Source of the DNA: UBA3064 sp023258775
GTDB lineage: Bacteria > Pseudomonadota > Gammaproteobacteria > Burkholderiales > Burkholderiaceae_E
Length of the DNA stretch: 64,000 nt
Assembly (NCBI GenBank): GCA_044355655.1
Contig: JBIKXS010000009.1
Coordinates: forward strand, 1 to 64,000
Reading direction: 5' to 3'
The notes beneath the pieces are model-generated. The model had not been told where the DNA came from, made no database searches, and saw only the letters and a list, made by a program, of their open reading frames with translations. Of this stretch, positions 9,058-17,140 are shown one piece after another. Made by a program: the position numbers and the translations under genes. Position 1 is the first letter of the stretch. Every line of letters begins with the position of its first letter.

Positions 9058-9912
9058 TTACTGCGGTATGGATACGCCAAACGCCTCAATCGTTCGCCAG
9101 GTCATATGCATCGCAACGAAATACAGCGAGCAAGCAAAGTAGCGTCTTAGCCGCTTGGTCGGTAGTTGGTGGGCAAGTCCGGCGCCGCGAGGCGCGGTAA
9201 GCATGCTCGTCAGCACAATGGTGAATAGCGCTGGCAGATGGACGTAGCCAAGGGCTTGGGGCAAATGCAGATGCCAGCCATTCAAAACATAGGAAATCGT
9301 ACCTGCTGCGGCGATCGGAAAACCGCTTGCAGCACTGGTTCCAATGGCGACGGCGGGCGCAAGGCTGCACCAGGTTAGAAAGGGTACGGTGATAAATGCC
9401 CCTCCCGCACCGACGATCGAAGAAATCCCGCCAATTAGCCCCCCAACTGCTGTCAAACCAAGTTTTGAGGGTAGTGCGCGGCTTGGCTTAGGCTTGGTGT
9501 CCAACAGCATTTGGGTTGCGGTAAACAGCAAGAAGGCTGCAAACCAAGCGAGTAGCCACCGGGTTCTTAGTTGGCTTGCCAAGAGGGCACCAAGTGCGGC
9601 GCCGATAAGAATGCCTGGTACCAGCTTAAGGGCGATATCCCAACGCACGCCGCCGCGTCGATGGTGGGCCCTCATGCTTGAAATCGAAGTAAAGAGAATG
9701 GTTGCGAGCGAGGTCGCAATGGCCATTCGCAGACTATGTTCTGGCGGAATGGCTTGCTGTCGCAACAATGCGTCGACAAAAGGGACCATGATCATGCCGC
9801 CTCCGATCCCAAGTAGGCCGGATAGAAAACCGGCTACGGCGCCTAGAAGCAGCAGGCCTGCGATCGTTAGCCAGGGCATGCCAGCAGGAAGTGAAGTGAG
9901 AAAGTCAGTCAA
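9058..9912 (-). CDS. TauE/SafE-family membrane permease (putative sulfite or anion exporter)
   Basis: Inner-membrane protein of 284 residues with about eight hydrophobic helices. It shows the two TauE/SafE half-repeats, each marked by a glycine-rich motif after a helix: GFLSGLLGIGGGMIMVPF near residue 30 and GGISSIVGAGGAFITVPF near residue 160. Family members export sulfite, sulfoacetate or other anions; the substrate here is unknown, though a sulfur-oxidation locus lies at the right end of the window. The frame opens with a TTG at 9912 that lacks a clear ribosome binding site. An ATG at codon 12 is an alternative start. The gene begins right after the 3' end of 6S RNA and may be transcribed from its promoter. 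Confidence 0.88.
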   Translation of the reverse strand: MTDFLTSLPAGMPWLTIAGLLLLGAVAGFLSGLLGIGGGMIMVPFVDALLRQQAIPPEHSLRMAIATSLATILFTSISSMRAHHRRGGVRWDIALKLVPGILIGAALGALLASQLRTRWLLAWFAAFLLFTATQMLLDTKPKPSRALPSKLGLTAVGGLIGGISSIVGAGGAFITVPFLTWCSLAPAVAIGTSAASGFPIAAAGTISYVLNGWHLHLPQALGYVHLPALFTIVLTSMLTAPRGAGLAHQLPTKRLRRYFACSLYFVAMHMTWRTIEAFGVSIPQ

Positions 9913-9920
9913 GACCGTGT

Positions 9921-10101
9921 GGTGTCCCGCGGATGCCGTCAGGCCGGCATCCTGAACCGAGGGTTCAGATCGGCCACAGAGGGTGCCGCATCAGGTTCAT
10001 CCGACGAGGGACGATCACAACAGCAGCACGCGAACTTCCATAGCCTGGATGCATATAGCATTGGTTCAAGGAATCTATGACCTTAACGGGCACCGCAGGA
10101 C
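9921..10101 (-). ncRNA. ssrS: 6S RNA
   Basis: About 181 nt. The 5' and 3' ends pair to form the closing stem: GTCCTGCGGTGCC near 10100-10088 against GGCATCCGCGGGAC near 9937-9924, one bulge and one wobble. Near the 3' side is a hairpin of the form CTGAACC-CTC-GGTTCAG, equivalent to the CTTGAACC/GGTTCAAG hairpin of E. coli 6S RNA. The order of conserved 3' elements also matches. It lies directly downstream of zapA, the standard position of ssrS in proteobacteria. 6S RNA binds RNA polymerase holoenzyme in stationary phase. Ends are estimated to within a few bases. Confidence 0.86.
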
Positions 10102-10107
10102 AGGGTC

Positions 10108-10138
10108 ATTGTATCCGCAAGACACGGTGATGAATCAA
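10108..10138 (-). promoter_or_regulatory. Probable promoter of 6S RNA
   Basis: On the minus strand a TACAAT -10 box (10113-10108) lies seven bases before the inferred 6S start. A TTGATT -35-like hexamer (10138-10133) lies upstream with a long 19-base spacer. The -35 overlaps the zapA stop codon (10137-10135). Confidence 0.55.
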
Positions 10139-10569
10139 TCGAGCGCTTGAGCAATGTGCTGCGAAAGTGTTTTCATCCTAGCTAATAAGGCATCCTGGTC
10201 GAGTAAGGCGTCCTGGTCGGGTGCTTGCGTTGGTATTACTTGTTCTTGTGCTTGCTCCTGAATGCGTAATTGCTGACTAATTTTCACGCTTTCGAGTGAC
10301 GCTTCAAGGGCAGCCATAATCGCGATACGGTCGGCTGCGTGAACTTTTCCTTGGTCGCGAATCTCTCGCATGCGAGCGTCGAGTTTTTGGGCTGCGTCAA
10401 CAAGCGCCTGCTTCTCGCCTTCACTTACCGCGAGTCGATAATCACGCTCGAGCAGGCGAATATTGACCGCTGTTTTTGCTTTTGTATCCGTGCTTGCGGT
10501 CGGGTTGGCTTCCCCTTCGGTTGCACTTAATTGGGCAGCAGACGTTTGCTGGGCATCGGAGCTTGTCAT
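10135..10569 (-). CDS. zapA: Cell division protein ZapA
   Basis: FtsZ-ring stabilising protein of 144 residues. The ZapA core spans about residues 33-110 (VNIRLLERDYRLAVSEGE, then a coiled-coil with ADRIAIMAALEAS). The first 30 residues are Ser/Thr/Ala-rich and outside the family core. The C-terminus has a perfect tandem hexapeptide, DQDALL twice, near residues 118-129. The gene lies between a coiled-coil gene upstream and 6S RNA downstream, the usual neighbourhood. Confidence 0.92.
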   Translation of the reverse strand: MTSSDAQQTSAAQLSATEGEANPTASTDTKAKTAVNIRLLERDYRLAVSEGEKQALVDAAQKLDARMREIRDQGKVHAADRIAIMAALEASLESVKISQQLRIQEQAQEQVIPTQAPDQDALLDQDALLARMKTLSQHIAQALD

Positions 10570-10619
10570 GGTCGTATTCTCTGGCTGATCGATATTGCCA
10601 ACGTAGCTGTTGGGGCTTA

Positions 10620-11117
10620 CTACTCAAATAGATCCGGTGTGTGTGGCGGTAAAACTTCAAGTGCTTTTCGGACACGCTGCTGCGCTTGGTTCATGCGATC
10701 GCGGAACTCCTTAATCTGCTGATCTCTTTCGGCGATGGTTTGATCGCGCAGCCGCATGCCTTGCTCGAGTTCACTGATCGCATGATCGCGTTCACTGATT
10801 GCATGATCGCGCTCTCGTAATGCCTGATTGTTCAGTGCAATCGTTTGCTCTTGTTCAGCAATGATTTTCTCATAGCCGACAAGCCGCTGACCCAGCTCAG
10901 CGAGCTGTTGTTCTTGCTGGGCGAAGACTTGCGTTTGATCGCTCAATGCGCGTTCGAGCTCTGCCTCGCGTTGCCCATTAATTGCCTGCTGCGCGATGGG
11001 CTGCGCTTGTCGTTGTTCCTGAAAACTGGCGCATTGGGCGCGTAGCGCCGAATTCAGGTCGATGAGTTGATGGACTTGGGCTTCGATGAAATCGAAAGCC
11101 TCGATCATGGGGTTCAT
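10620..11117 (-). CDS. Coiled-coil protein upstream of zapA (unrecognised, possibly divisome-related)
   Basis: 165 residues from an ATG at 11117, which has GAGG seven bases upstream. A GTG 19 codons earlier is also in frame but has no ribosome binding site. Apart from the ends, the protein is a long Gln/Glu-rich heptad coil. It contains near-perfect tandem copies of a seven-residue unit (RDHAISE, RDHAISE, then RDQTIAE and similar). Small coiled-coil genes often precede zapA in beta- and gammaproteobacteria, some ZapB-like, so a role at the division site is a reasonable inference. I cannot assign a family. Confidence 0.7.
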   Translation of the reverse strand: MNPMIEAFDFIEAQVHQLIDLNSALRAQCASFQEQRQAQPIAQQAINGQREAELERALSDQTQVFAQQEQQLAELGQRLVGYEKIIAEQEQTIALNNQALRERDHAISERDHAISELEQGMRLRDQTIAERDQQIKEFRDRMNQAQQRVRKALEVLPPHTPDLFE

Positions 11118-11252
11118 GCAGCCTCGTCTTTGATTTACCAGTGTTTTTCGGGTGAACAACTGCGACGCGTTCACAACATATTAATACCCAACATCCTGCT
11201 GAGGATATCCCGCAAATCCCCCCTCCATCAACTCCTTGGTAGGATCTGAGGC
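11118..11252. other. Divergent intergenic region between the coiled-coil gene and dsbD
   Basis: 135 bp that must drive both the zapA-side genes (-) and dsbD (+). AGGA lies about eight bases before the dsbD ATG. No clear promoter pair or operator was recognised. Confidence 0.35.
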
Positions 11253-13646
11253 ATGCCAAGCTTATTTGCAGTCCATTTCAATACCAATCATGCCTTTCGA
11301 TCGCTGCTCACACACCTTGCGGGCTCGTTTGTGTTGCTGTGCGGGTTTATCGTTATCGCGATTGTTGTTTTCGGGTTTGGTTTTTCCCCTGCACACGCAG
11401 CTAAATTCTCTGCGGCCCTAGGAGGAAAGCCTAACGATGACCCTGTGAAAGCAAGCTTACACGCCGATCTGTCGATTGATCCTGGAAGTCAGCGGCTTTG
11501 GATGGCGCTTAGATTGCAACACGCACCAGGCTGGCACACCTACTGGGTGAATCCTGGCGACTCCGGTCTGGCGACAAGTTTTGAGTGGACGCTGCCTGCC
11601 GGATGGACTGCGCCAAAACCTTATTGGCCTATGCCCGAGCGAATACCGGTTGGCCCTCTGATGAACTTTGGTTACGAGGGCGATTTATGGTTGCCGCTTG
11701 CCGTCGAGCTACCCGCTCATGTCCGGGATGGGGTGTATCCGATAAGGGCGCAGCTGCGCTGGCTCATGTGTAGCGATGTCTGTATTCCAGGGGAGGCCGC
11801 CGTAGGCCTAGAACTTCGCCTGCCTGGTCCGAAGCAGTCTTCGATCCGCGAGGCGCTCAATCGGGTCCCGCAAAACACACTCACCATGAGCTATCGTCGC
11901 GAAGGCGACAAAATCTGGCTTCGGCCGGATCCAGGTACCGATGCAGCCAAGCTTCTGGTGCGGGGCGATCGTCAAGCTGCACAGGTTGTCAGTTATTTTC
12001 CCGAGCAGTCCGGGTGGATGGTTAACCCTGCCAAGCAAACCATCCAGGACGACAAAGAAAGTGGCTGGGCTTTGCTCCTGACAGCCGATAAGAGCTTTCA
12101 GGACAAGCCTGTTATCGACGGTTACTTGCGCTTGGATAATCAGACATACCGTGTCATGGCCCAGGGAGGCCCCTCGCAGGGAGGCCCCACGCAGGGAATC
12201 CTCACTCAGGGAGTCGCCGCGCATGCCAGCGCTAAGCAAACCGAGGTGCTCTTATCGCAGCAATCTCGAGCGGATCAGGGGCTGATGCTGTTGCTTGTGA
12301 TGGCATTGCTTGGCGGTCTTTTGCTCAATGCGATGCCGTGTGTGTTTCCAGTCATCGGCATCAAGCTCTTGAGCCTTGTGCCAGCAAGCCAATCTGCCAA
12401 GCAACCGCAACCGCAACCGCAGCCGCAGCCGCAGCCGCAACCGCAACCGCAACCGCAGCCAACGCTAAGCGCATCTGAGGCCTATCCTCGAACCTCGCTC
12501 GCTGTTCCAACACTAGACGCCGCTTCGATCGAGCATGGTGTGCGTAAGGCCTCCTTACTCTACGGTCTTGGTGTTTTGCTCAGCTTTTGGGTGCTGGGCC
12601 TCATCGTGGTGTTATTGCAAGCTGGCGGTGAGCAAGTCGGCTGGGGCTTTCAGTTGCAAGAACCTGGATTCGTACTTGCAATGTTTTTATTATTTCTCTT
12701 AATAGGCGCTAATTTACTTGGATTATTTGAAGTTGGATCTAGCTTCATGAGTTGGGCGGGCAAGGCCGAGTTCGGTGCTCTCGGTTCAGGCGTTCTTGCT
12801 GTCCTGGTGGCAACCCCATGCACCGCACCCATGATGGGCGCAGCACTGGGTGCAAGCCTCAGTCAGGGGCCAGTCGAGGCGATGGCTGTGTTCACGGCCC
12901 TGGCATTAGGCATGGCTTTGCCCTATGGTGCTTTGGCGCTGCGGCCGCAATGGATTCATCGTCTTCCCCGCCCTGGCCCCTGGATGGTATGGATCCGTAA
13001 GGCGATGGCTTTCCCAATGTTTCTCGCAGCAGTTTGGCTCGCCTGGGTTTTTGTTTTGCAAACAGATCAGGACTCGGTGCTGCGTTTGGGTTTTTCAACG
13101 GTTTGCCTGCTTGCTGCCTGCTGGCTTTACGGTGAACGGGTGCAGAGTGGATGGATCCGTTCAGCCCCTCGACCTTGGAGTGCCATGCTATGTGTTGCAT
13201 TATTGTTGCTGAGCTTGTTGATGCCATTAAGCGGAAGCGAGAGCGCAAAGCCAGCCGGCCTTGACATAAACCCTGCAAGCCGGGTGGAACGGTCAGATAA
13301 GTTATGGGCGCCGTGGTCACCAGAGGCTGTTGAGCAAGCGCTGCGTGCCAATGAAATCGTCTTTATTGATTTTACCGCGGCTTGGTGCGTGAGCTGTCAG
13401 GTTAATAAGCAAATGGTGCTTTCAACCGAGTCGGTGTCTGAGCTTTTCGCTACCCAACAAGTGCGCAGTTTTCGAGGCGATTGGACCAAACAAGACCCAC
13501 GCATAACAGCAACGCTGAGCGAGTATGGAAGGCGTGGTGTGCCGCTGTATCTTGTCTTGCGTCATGGTCGGGCGCCTCAGGTTTTGCCCGAAGTGCTCAC
13601 CTATGGCTTGGTTCGTGACGCGGTACTTGCTGCAGCAGCACCCTGA
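11253..13646 (+). CDS. DsbD-family thiol:disulfide interchange protein (ScsB-like)
   Basis: Inner-membrane reductase that passes electrons from cytoplasmic thioredoxin to periplasmic thiols, 797 residues. Order: signal segment (about 20-49); periplasmic N-terminal domain with HTYWVNPGDSG and the cysteine pair CSDVC near residue 173; DsbD membrane domain with redox cysteines in NAMPCVFPV and ATPCTAPMMG; and a C-terminal thioredoxin domain with the active site AAWCVSCQ near residue 711. The N-terminal domain resembles ScsB rather than classical DsbD. Odd feature: the first loop of the membrane domain contains ten Gln-Pro dipeptides encoded by a hexanucleotide repeat. The 3' end overlaps the convergent exbD gene by 46 bp. 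Confidence 0.9.
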   Translation: MPSLFAVHFNTNHAFRSLLTHLAGSFVLLCGFIVIAIVVFGFGFSPAHAAKFSAALGGKPNDDPVKASLHADLSIDPGSQRLWMALRLQHAPGWHTYWVNPGDSGLATSFEWTLPAGWTAPKPYWPMPERIPVGPLMNFGYEGDLWLPLAVELPAHVRDGVYPIRAQLRWLMCSDVCIPGEAAVGLELRLPGPKQSSIREALNRVPQNTLTMSYRREGDKIWLRPDPGTDAAKLLVRGDRQAAQVVSYFPEQSGWMVNPAKQTIQDDKESGWALLLTADKSFQDKPVIDGYLRLDNQTYRVMAQGGPSQGGPTQGILTQGVAAHASAKQTEVLLSQQSRADQGLMLLLVMALLGGLLLNAMPCVFPVIGIKLLSLVPASQSAKQPQPQPQPQPQPQPQPQPQPTLSASEAYPRTSLAVPTLDAASIEHGVRKASLLYGLGVLLSFWVLGLIVVLLQAGGEQVGWGFQLQEPGFVLAMFLLFLLIGANLLGLFEVGSSFMSWAGKAEFGALGSGVLAVLVATPCTAPMMGAALGASLSQGPVEAMAVFTALALGMALPYGALALRPQWIHRLPRPGPWMVWIRKAMAFPMFLAAVWLAWVFVLQTDQDSVLRLGFSTVCLLAACWLYGERVQSGWIRSAPRPWSAMLCVALLLLSLLMPLSGSESAKPAGLDINPASRVERSDKLWAPWSPEAVEQALRANEIVFIDFTAAWCVSCQVNKQMVLSTESVSELFATQQVRSFRGDWTKQDPRITATLSEYGRRGVPLYLVLRHGRAPQVLPEVLTYGLVRDAVLAAAAP
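12166..12213 (+). repeat. Degenerate short repeat inside dsbD (Gly-Gly-Pro-Ser/Thr-Gln type)
   Basis: Four successive 12-15 bp units encode GGPSQ, GGPTQ, GILTQ and GVAAH at the junction between the periplasmic and membrane domains. The first two units are nearly identical in DNA, which points to recent slippage. Confidence 0.6.
12402..12461 (+). repeat. Hexanucleotide tandem repeat (10 copies) encoding Gln-Pro
   Basis: Ten consecutive copies of CARCCG (last copy CAGCCA) encode (Gln-Pro)10 within a loop of the DsbD membrane domain. Because the unit is six bases, copy-number changes keep the frame. Confidence 0.95.
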
Positions 13647-14098
13647 TCCATCACCAAACTCATTGTGCTTAGCCCTTGTTCTTGCGCGATCAGAAAAATT
13701 TGGCTGATCCGCGCATAGGGAATCGATGCGTCAACACGAAGCTGAAGCTCGGGTTGGGGTCTTTGGGCAGCAGCTTCAGCCAGCTTTTCAGCGAGCGATG
13801 CGTCATCAGTTAGAGCCTGTCGGTTCATACGCATTGAGCCATCTGCCGCGAGCTCGAAAAGCAAGCTCTCGGTTCCCTCCGATTGGCGATTTTCAACGTG
13901 CTCGCTTTGATCGCCTCGCCCCGGTAAGTCGAGTTCTAGAAGGGGTAAAAGCGCGGGCGTCGTCACCATGAAAATAACCAGGAGCACCAGCATCACATCA
14001 ACAAATGGCGTGACGTTGATATCACTGATGAATTCGCTTCGATCCGCTTCTGCGCCCGGTGGCGGTCCCAAGGCTCGATGGTCTCTTAAGTTCGCCAT
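13601..14098 (-). CDS. ExbD/TolR-family biopolymer transport protein
   Basis: 165 residues. One N-terminal membrane helix follows the family motif SDINVTPFVDVMLVLLVIFMV (about residues 25-45), including the Asp that conducts protons with the ExbB/TolQ partner. The rest is a periplasmic domain. It lies eight bases after the exbB/tolQ gene, on the same strand. With no tolA, tolB or pal nearby, whether this pair serves TonB or the Tol-Pal system cannot be decided. The 3' end overlaps the dsbD gene on the other strand by 46 bp. Confidence 0.93.
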   Translation of the reverse strand: MANLRDHRALGPPPGAEADRSEFISDINVTPFVDVMLVLLVIFMVTTPALLPLLELDLPGRGDQSEHVENRQSEGTESLLFELAADGSMRMNRQALTDDASLAEKLAEAAAQRPQPELQLRVDASIPYARISQIFLIAQEQGLSTMSLVMDQGAAAASTASRTKP

Positions 14099-14106
14099 CG
14101 ACGGTC

Positions 14107-14754
14107 TTAGGCGCTGCGTCCCTGAGGGTGAGGCAGGCCAGCACTATTGGAAATCTGTCGAATATCTTCAGCTAAAGTCCAAAGATCGTTCGCTAAGTCC
14201 TTGCGTTGTCTCGAAAAACGATTGTATGCGAGGACTGCAGGCAGGGCAACTGCAATGCCTGCAGCAGTCATCAGTAAAGCCTCACCCATTGGTTGAGCGA
14301 CCGCTTGAATTGACGCCTCACTGACTTGCGCAATTTCGCTGAGCGCACCGAAGATACCCCAAACCGTACCAAAAAGACCGACGAACGGTGCGGTTGACGC
14401 AATCGAAGCAAGCAGACCAAGTCCCCGACTCATCAGCTGATCGAGCGATCGAAGCACCTTGCGTAGGGCAATGTCTCGTCTGGACGATTCCTCAAGCTGG
14501 CGGTAAGTTCCGCCAGGGCTTTCCAGCCCCTGGGCAGCATCAAGAATACGTTTGCATGCCTCTTGATCGCGATTCGAAAAGGCCTGTGACAGCGCGGCAA
14601 GATTGGGACTAGCCACCAGAGCCGTGCCTAGGGCATCGATATTGCGTTGAATCCAGCGCAGCGCAAACCATTGACGAATAATCAGCGTCCAGCAGGTCAA
14701 TGACATGAGCGCAAGCACTGCGGCGGTGCCAATGATCCCGACATCAATAACCAT
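14107..14754 (-). CDS. ExbB/TolQ-family proton channel protein
   Basis: 215 residues from an ATG at 14754, chosen because MVIDVGIIGTAAVLALMSL then opens the first membrane helix as in TolQ/ExbB; longer versions of the frame run antiparallel through galU coding sequence without family similarity. Three membrane helices, with the family segment STAPFVGLFGTVWGIFGAL (about residues 128-146) and PMGEALLMTAAGIAVALPAVL. It overlaps the end of galU by 11 bp, suggesting coupled translation. Works with the adjacent ExbD/TolR protein as a proton-driven motor. Confidence 0.92.
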   Translation of the reverse strand: MVIDVGIIGTAAVLALMSLTCWTLIIRQWFALRWIQRNIDALGTALVASPNLAALSQAFSNRDQEACKRILDAAQGLESPGGTYRQLEESSRRDIALRKVLRSLDQLMSRGLGLLASIASTAPFVGLFGTVWGIFGALSEIAQVSEASIQAVAQPMGEALLMTAAGIAVALPAVLAYNRFSRQRKDLANDLWTLAEDIRQISNSAGLPHPQGRSA

Positions 14755-15580
14755 GTTTAAGGCCGAAATGGATATTGGCCGTGAGAAAGCCTTGCTTATT
14801 CCCGCAATCGAAGCGCTTGCCGCCAAATCGATAAGCCCAAAGCCCCCTTGACCCGATCTCTTGGGCGAGCGCATCAGTAAGTTGGATTTCACCACCACTT
14901 CCTGGACCTTGGGTTGCCAGTGTTTGCAAGACCTGCCCGTGCAAAATATAGCGCCCTACGATTGCGAGGTTTGAGGGTGCCTCCTCGAGCGTGGGTTTTT
15001 CCACCACGCCGCGCAGACGCATCAGCAAGCCCTCATCACTGTCCGGGGCAACAATGCCGTATTGACTGACGTCCTTGCCTGCAACCTGTTCGACCGCGAT
15101 AACGCTTCCCGCTTGATCGCGCATCGCACGAAGCATTTGAGAAAGCACCCCACTCGGTGAACCGTCGATCAAATCGTCGGGCAGGAGAACTGCAAAGTGC
15201 TCATCGGGATTAATAAGCGGGCTAGCGCATGCAACAGCATGTCCTAGACCGAGCGGTGAAGCTTGGCGCACGAAAAGCACTTTCACATGCGCTGGCACGA
15301 TGTTACGTACCAGCTCAAGCGCAGCGGTCTTTCCCTTGGCTTCAAGTTCGGCTTCCAACTCGGGTGCACGGTCAAAATAATCTTCAACAGCACGCTTTGA
15401 GCGCCCAGTAATAAAAATTAAGGTGTCGCAGCCTGCCTCGATTGCCTCATCAACGGCGTATTGGATAATCGGGCGATCAACAATGGGCAGCATCTCCTTC
15501 GGAATGCTTTTGGTGGCAGGGAGAAATCTTGTGCCCATGCCGGCCACAGGAAAAACGGCTTTACGAATACGCATGCTCAC
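14744..15580 (-). CDS. galU: UTP--glucose-1-phosphate uridylyltransferase
   Basis: Makes UDP-glucose for envelope polysaccharides, 278 residues. The N-terminus has the nucleotidyltransferase signature FPVAGMGTRFLPATKSIPKEM. Further on are the metal/sugar segment VLLPDDLIDG and the lysine-containing GVVEKP. The GTG start at 15580 is preceded by AAGGAG ten bases upstream; an ATG two codons later is possible. It begins three bases after dapB. Confidence 0.96.
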   Translation of the reverse strand: MSMRIRKAVFPVAGMGTRFLPATKSIPKEMLPIVDRPIIQYAVDEAIEAGCDTLIFITGRSKRAVEDYFDRAPELEAELEAKGKTAALELVRNIVPAHVKVLFVRQASPLGLGHAVACASPLINPDEHFAVLLPDDLIDGSPSGVLSQMLRAMRDQAGSVIAVEQVAGKDVSQYGIVAPDSDEGLLMRLRGVVEKPTLEEAPSNLAIVGRYILHGQVLQTLATQGPGSGGEIQLTDALAQEIGSRGLWAYRFGGKRFDCGNKQGFLTANIHFGLKHGY

Positions 15581-15583
15581 AGT

Positions 15584-16399
15584 TCAATCACTCCTTGTGT
15601 TTGACAGTCCAAGCACTGCTTGCATGTCATAAAGACCATCAGCTTTCCCTTCAAGAAAGCGACAAGCCCGCAAACTGCCAATGGCATAGTTTGCCCGGCT
15701 GCTCGATCGATGCGTGATTTCAAGCCGCTCGCCGGTACCCGCAAACATGACGGTGTGGTCGCCGACGATATCGCCGCCACGAATCGTTGAGAAGCCGAGG
15801 CTTCCTTCTTTGCGAGCACCTGTATGTCCCTGACGGGCAAAAACCGCCTCTGTGCTTAAGTCTTTACCAAGGGTTTTTGCGATGACTTCACCCATTGCAA
15901 GCGCTGTTCCCGAAGGCGCGTCGACCTTGTGACGGTGATGGGCTTCGATGACTTCAATGTCATAGTCTTTTCGAAGCAGGGAGGCGGCGACTTCCAAGAG
16001 CTTTAATGTGACATTAACCCCAACGCTCATATTCGGTGCAAGAACAATGGCGATCCTGCTTGCTGTCTTGACGATTGTTTCTCGATCCTCAACACTTAAT
16101 CCGGTTGTGCCGATAACCATGTTCACGCCATGGCGCTTGCAGGCTGCCAAGTGGGTCATACAGGCTTGGGGTAGCGTGAAGTCGATGAGAATTGTTGCTT
16201 GAGCTATCAGCTCATCAAGATTGTCGCTTAAAACAACACCCGTCTTTAAACCCTGGCTCTCGCCGGCATCCCGTCCTAGCAAGGGATGTCCGGCCACTTC
16301 CAGCGCAGCAACGAGTTGTGCATCTTCAGCCTGGTGCACCGCTTCGATCAACATTTTGCCCATTCGACCAGCGGCACCAGCAATTGCGATTCGCATCAT
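15584..16399 (-). CDS. dapB: 4-hydroxy-tetrahydrodipicolinate reductase
   Basis: NAD(P)H-dependent step of lysine and diaminopimelate synthesis, 271 residues. The N-terminus has the Rossmann motif IAIAGAAGRMGKML, and the C-terminal half has the substrate motif EAHHRHKVDAPSGTA (about residues 155-169). Two adjacent ATG codons open the frame. It follows bamE by 24 bp on the minus strand; bamE-dapB next to a divergent fur gene is a known betaproteobacterial order. Confidence 0.97.
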   Translation of the reverse strand: MMRIAIAGAAGRMGKMLIEAVHQAEDAQLVAALEVAGHPLLGRDAGESQGLKTGVVLSDNLDELIAQATILIDFTLPQACMTHLAACKRHGVNMVIGTTGLSVEDRETIVKTASRIAIVLAPNMSVGVNVTLKLLEVAASLLRKDYDIEVIEAHHRHKVDAPSGTALAMGEVIAKTLGKDLSTEAVFARQGHTGARKEGSLGFSTIRGGDIVGDHTVMFAGTGERLEITHRSSSRANYAIGSLRACRFLEGKADGLYDMQAVLGLSNTRSD

Positions 16400-16423
16400 G
16401 GTTCAACGTGCTCCCTAAAGTTG

Positions 16424-17005
16424 CTAACGATCGTTGCCCCTTGGCGGGCGATAACCAGGTACGGCAGGGTCTTTGCCATCATCACTGGCAGGCAGGGCAT
16501 CGGATTCGACGCGAGCAACCCTTTGTTGCTCATCAAAAAAGACGGTGACCCGACGGGTGTCATGACGCAAATCGGGCCATTGCATGCGAAAGACGTAAAT
16601 CCAGCGATCGTCTCGGAAGCTGTTACTCAGTAAAGGTTGACCCAGCACAAACTGAACCTGATTACGCGTCATGCCACTGCGAATCTGTTCGAGCAGGTCG
16701 TTGGTAATGTAATTGCCCTGCTGGACTGTGGTGCGATAAGGCGAAAATATGCTTTGCAGCCTGCTTCTCGCACCAATGTCGGGACTTTGCGCTGCCTTCT
16801 CTGAGTTTCCGCCGCGCCAGGATTCTGGCAGAGGATTGAGGTCTTTGATGCTCGAGCAGGCGCCAAGCAAGCTGAGTAAAGCACCAAGAGATGTCATTTT
16901 GAGACTCAAGCCAAGGCTTGATGCGAACCGAGCTGGTGCTTCCTGGGCGTTATTGGTGCGTTGCTCACAAGTCTTGCGGGTGATCGACAGATCTATCGAT
17001 GGCAC
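16424..17005 (-). CDS. bamE: Outer membrane assembly lipoprotein BamE (OmlA/SmpA)
   Basis: Small lipoprotein of the BAM complex that inserts beta-barrel proteins, 193 residues. The core (about residues 92-170) has the SmpA/OmlA pattern: QGNYITNDLLEQIRSGMTRNQVQFVLGQPLL, RDDRWIYVF and VTVFFDEQQRV. The lipobox SLLGAC places the acylated cysteine at residue 50. The start is a GTG at 17005 with a strong AAGGAG eight bases upstream, so the leader is unusually long and mostly polar before a short hydrophobic core. Met37 is an alternative start that would give a leader of only 13 residues. Confidence 0.93.
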   Translation of the reverse strand: MPSIDLSITRKTCEQRTNNAQEAPARFASSLGLSLKMTSLGALLSLLGACSSIKDLNPLPESWRGGNSEKAAQSPDIGARSRLQSIFSPYRTTVQQGNYITNDLLEQIRSGMTRNQVQFVLGQPLLSNSFRDDRWIYVFRMQWPDLRHDTRRVTVFFDEQQRVARVESDALPASDDGKDPAVPGYRPPRGNDR

Positions 17006-17140
17006 AGTTGTTGCTCCTTGGTTACTGAAACGCTTCTCATTTGAATGCTACGGCATCTGTGCTGCTGAGAACACACATGGTTAATGCCTGCTCAATGTAA
17101 CGGAGCCAGTATGATACGGAGAACTTATTGATGTCGGATC
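17006..17140. promoter_or_regulatory. Divergent bamE/fur control region
   Basis: 135 bp between divergent genes. TATGAT at 17110-17115 is a plausible -10 box for fur, but no good -35 stands at the right distance. I see no clear Fur box. On the bamE side only the ribosome binding site is evident. Confidence 0.4.

Noticed and set aside
9344..9955. Long frame (203 codons) on the plus strand across the TauE/SafE gene
   Set aside because: It is antisense to a clear membrane protein gene and encodes a Pro/Ser/Arg-rich composition without family features.
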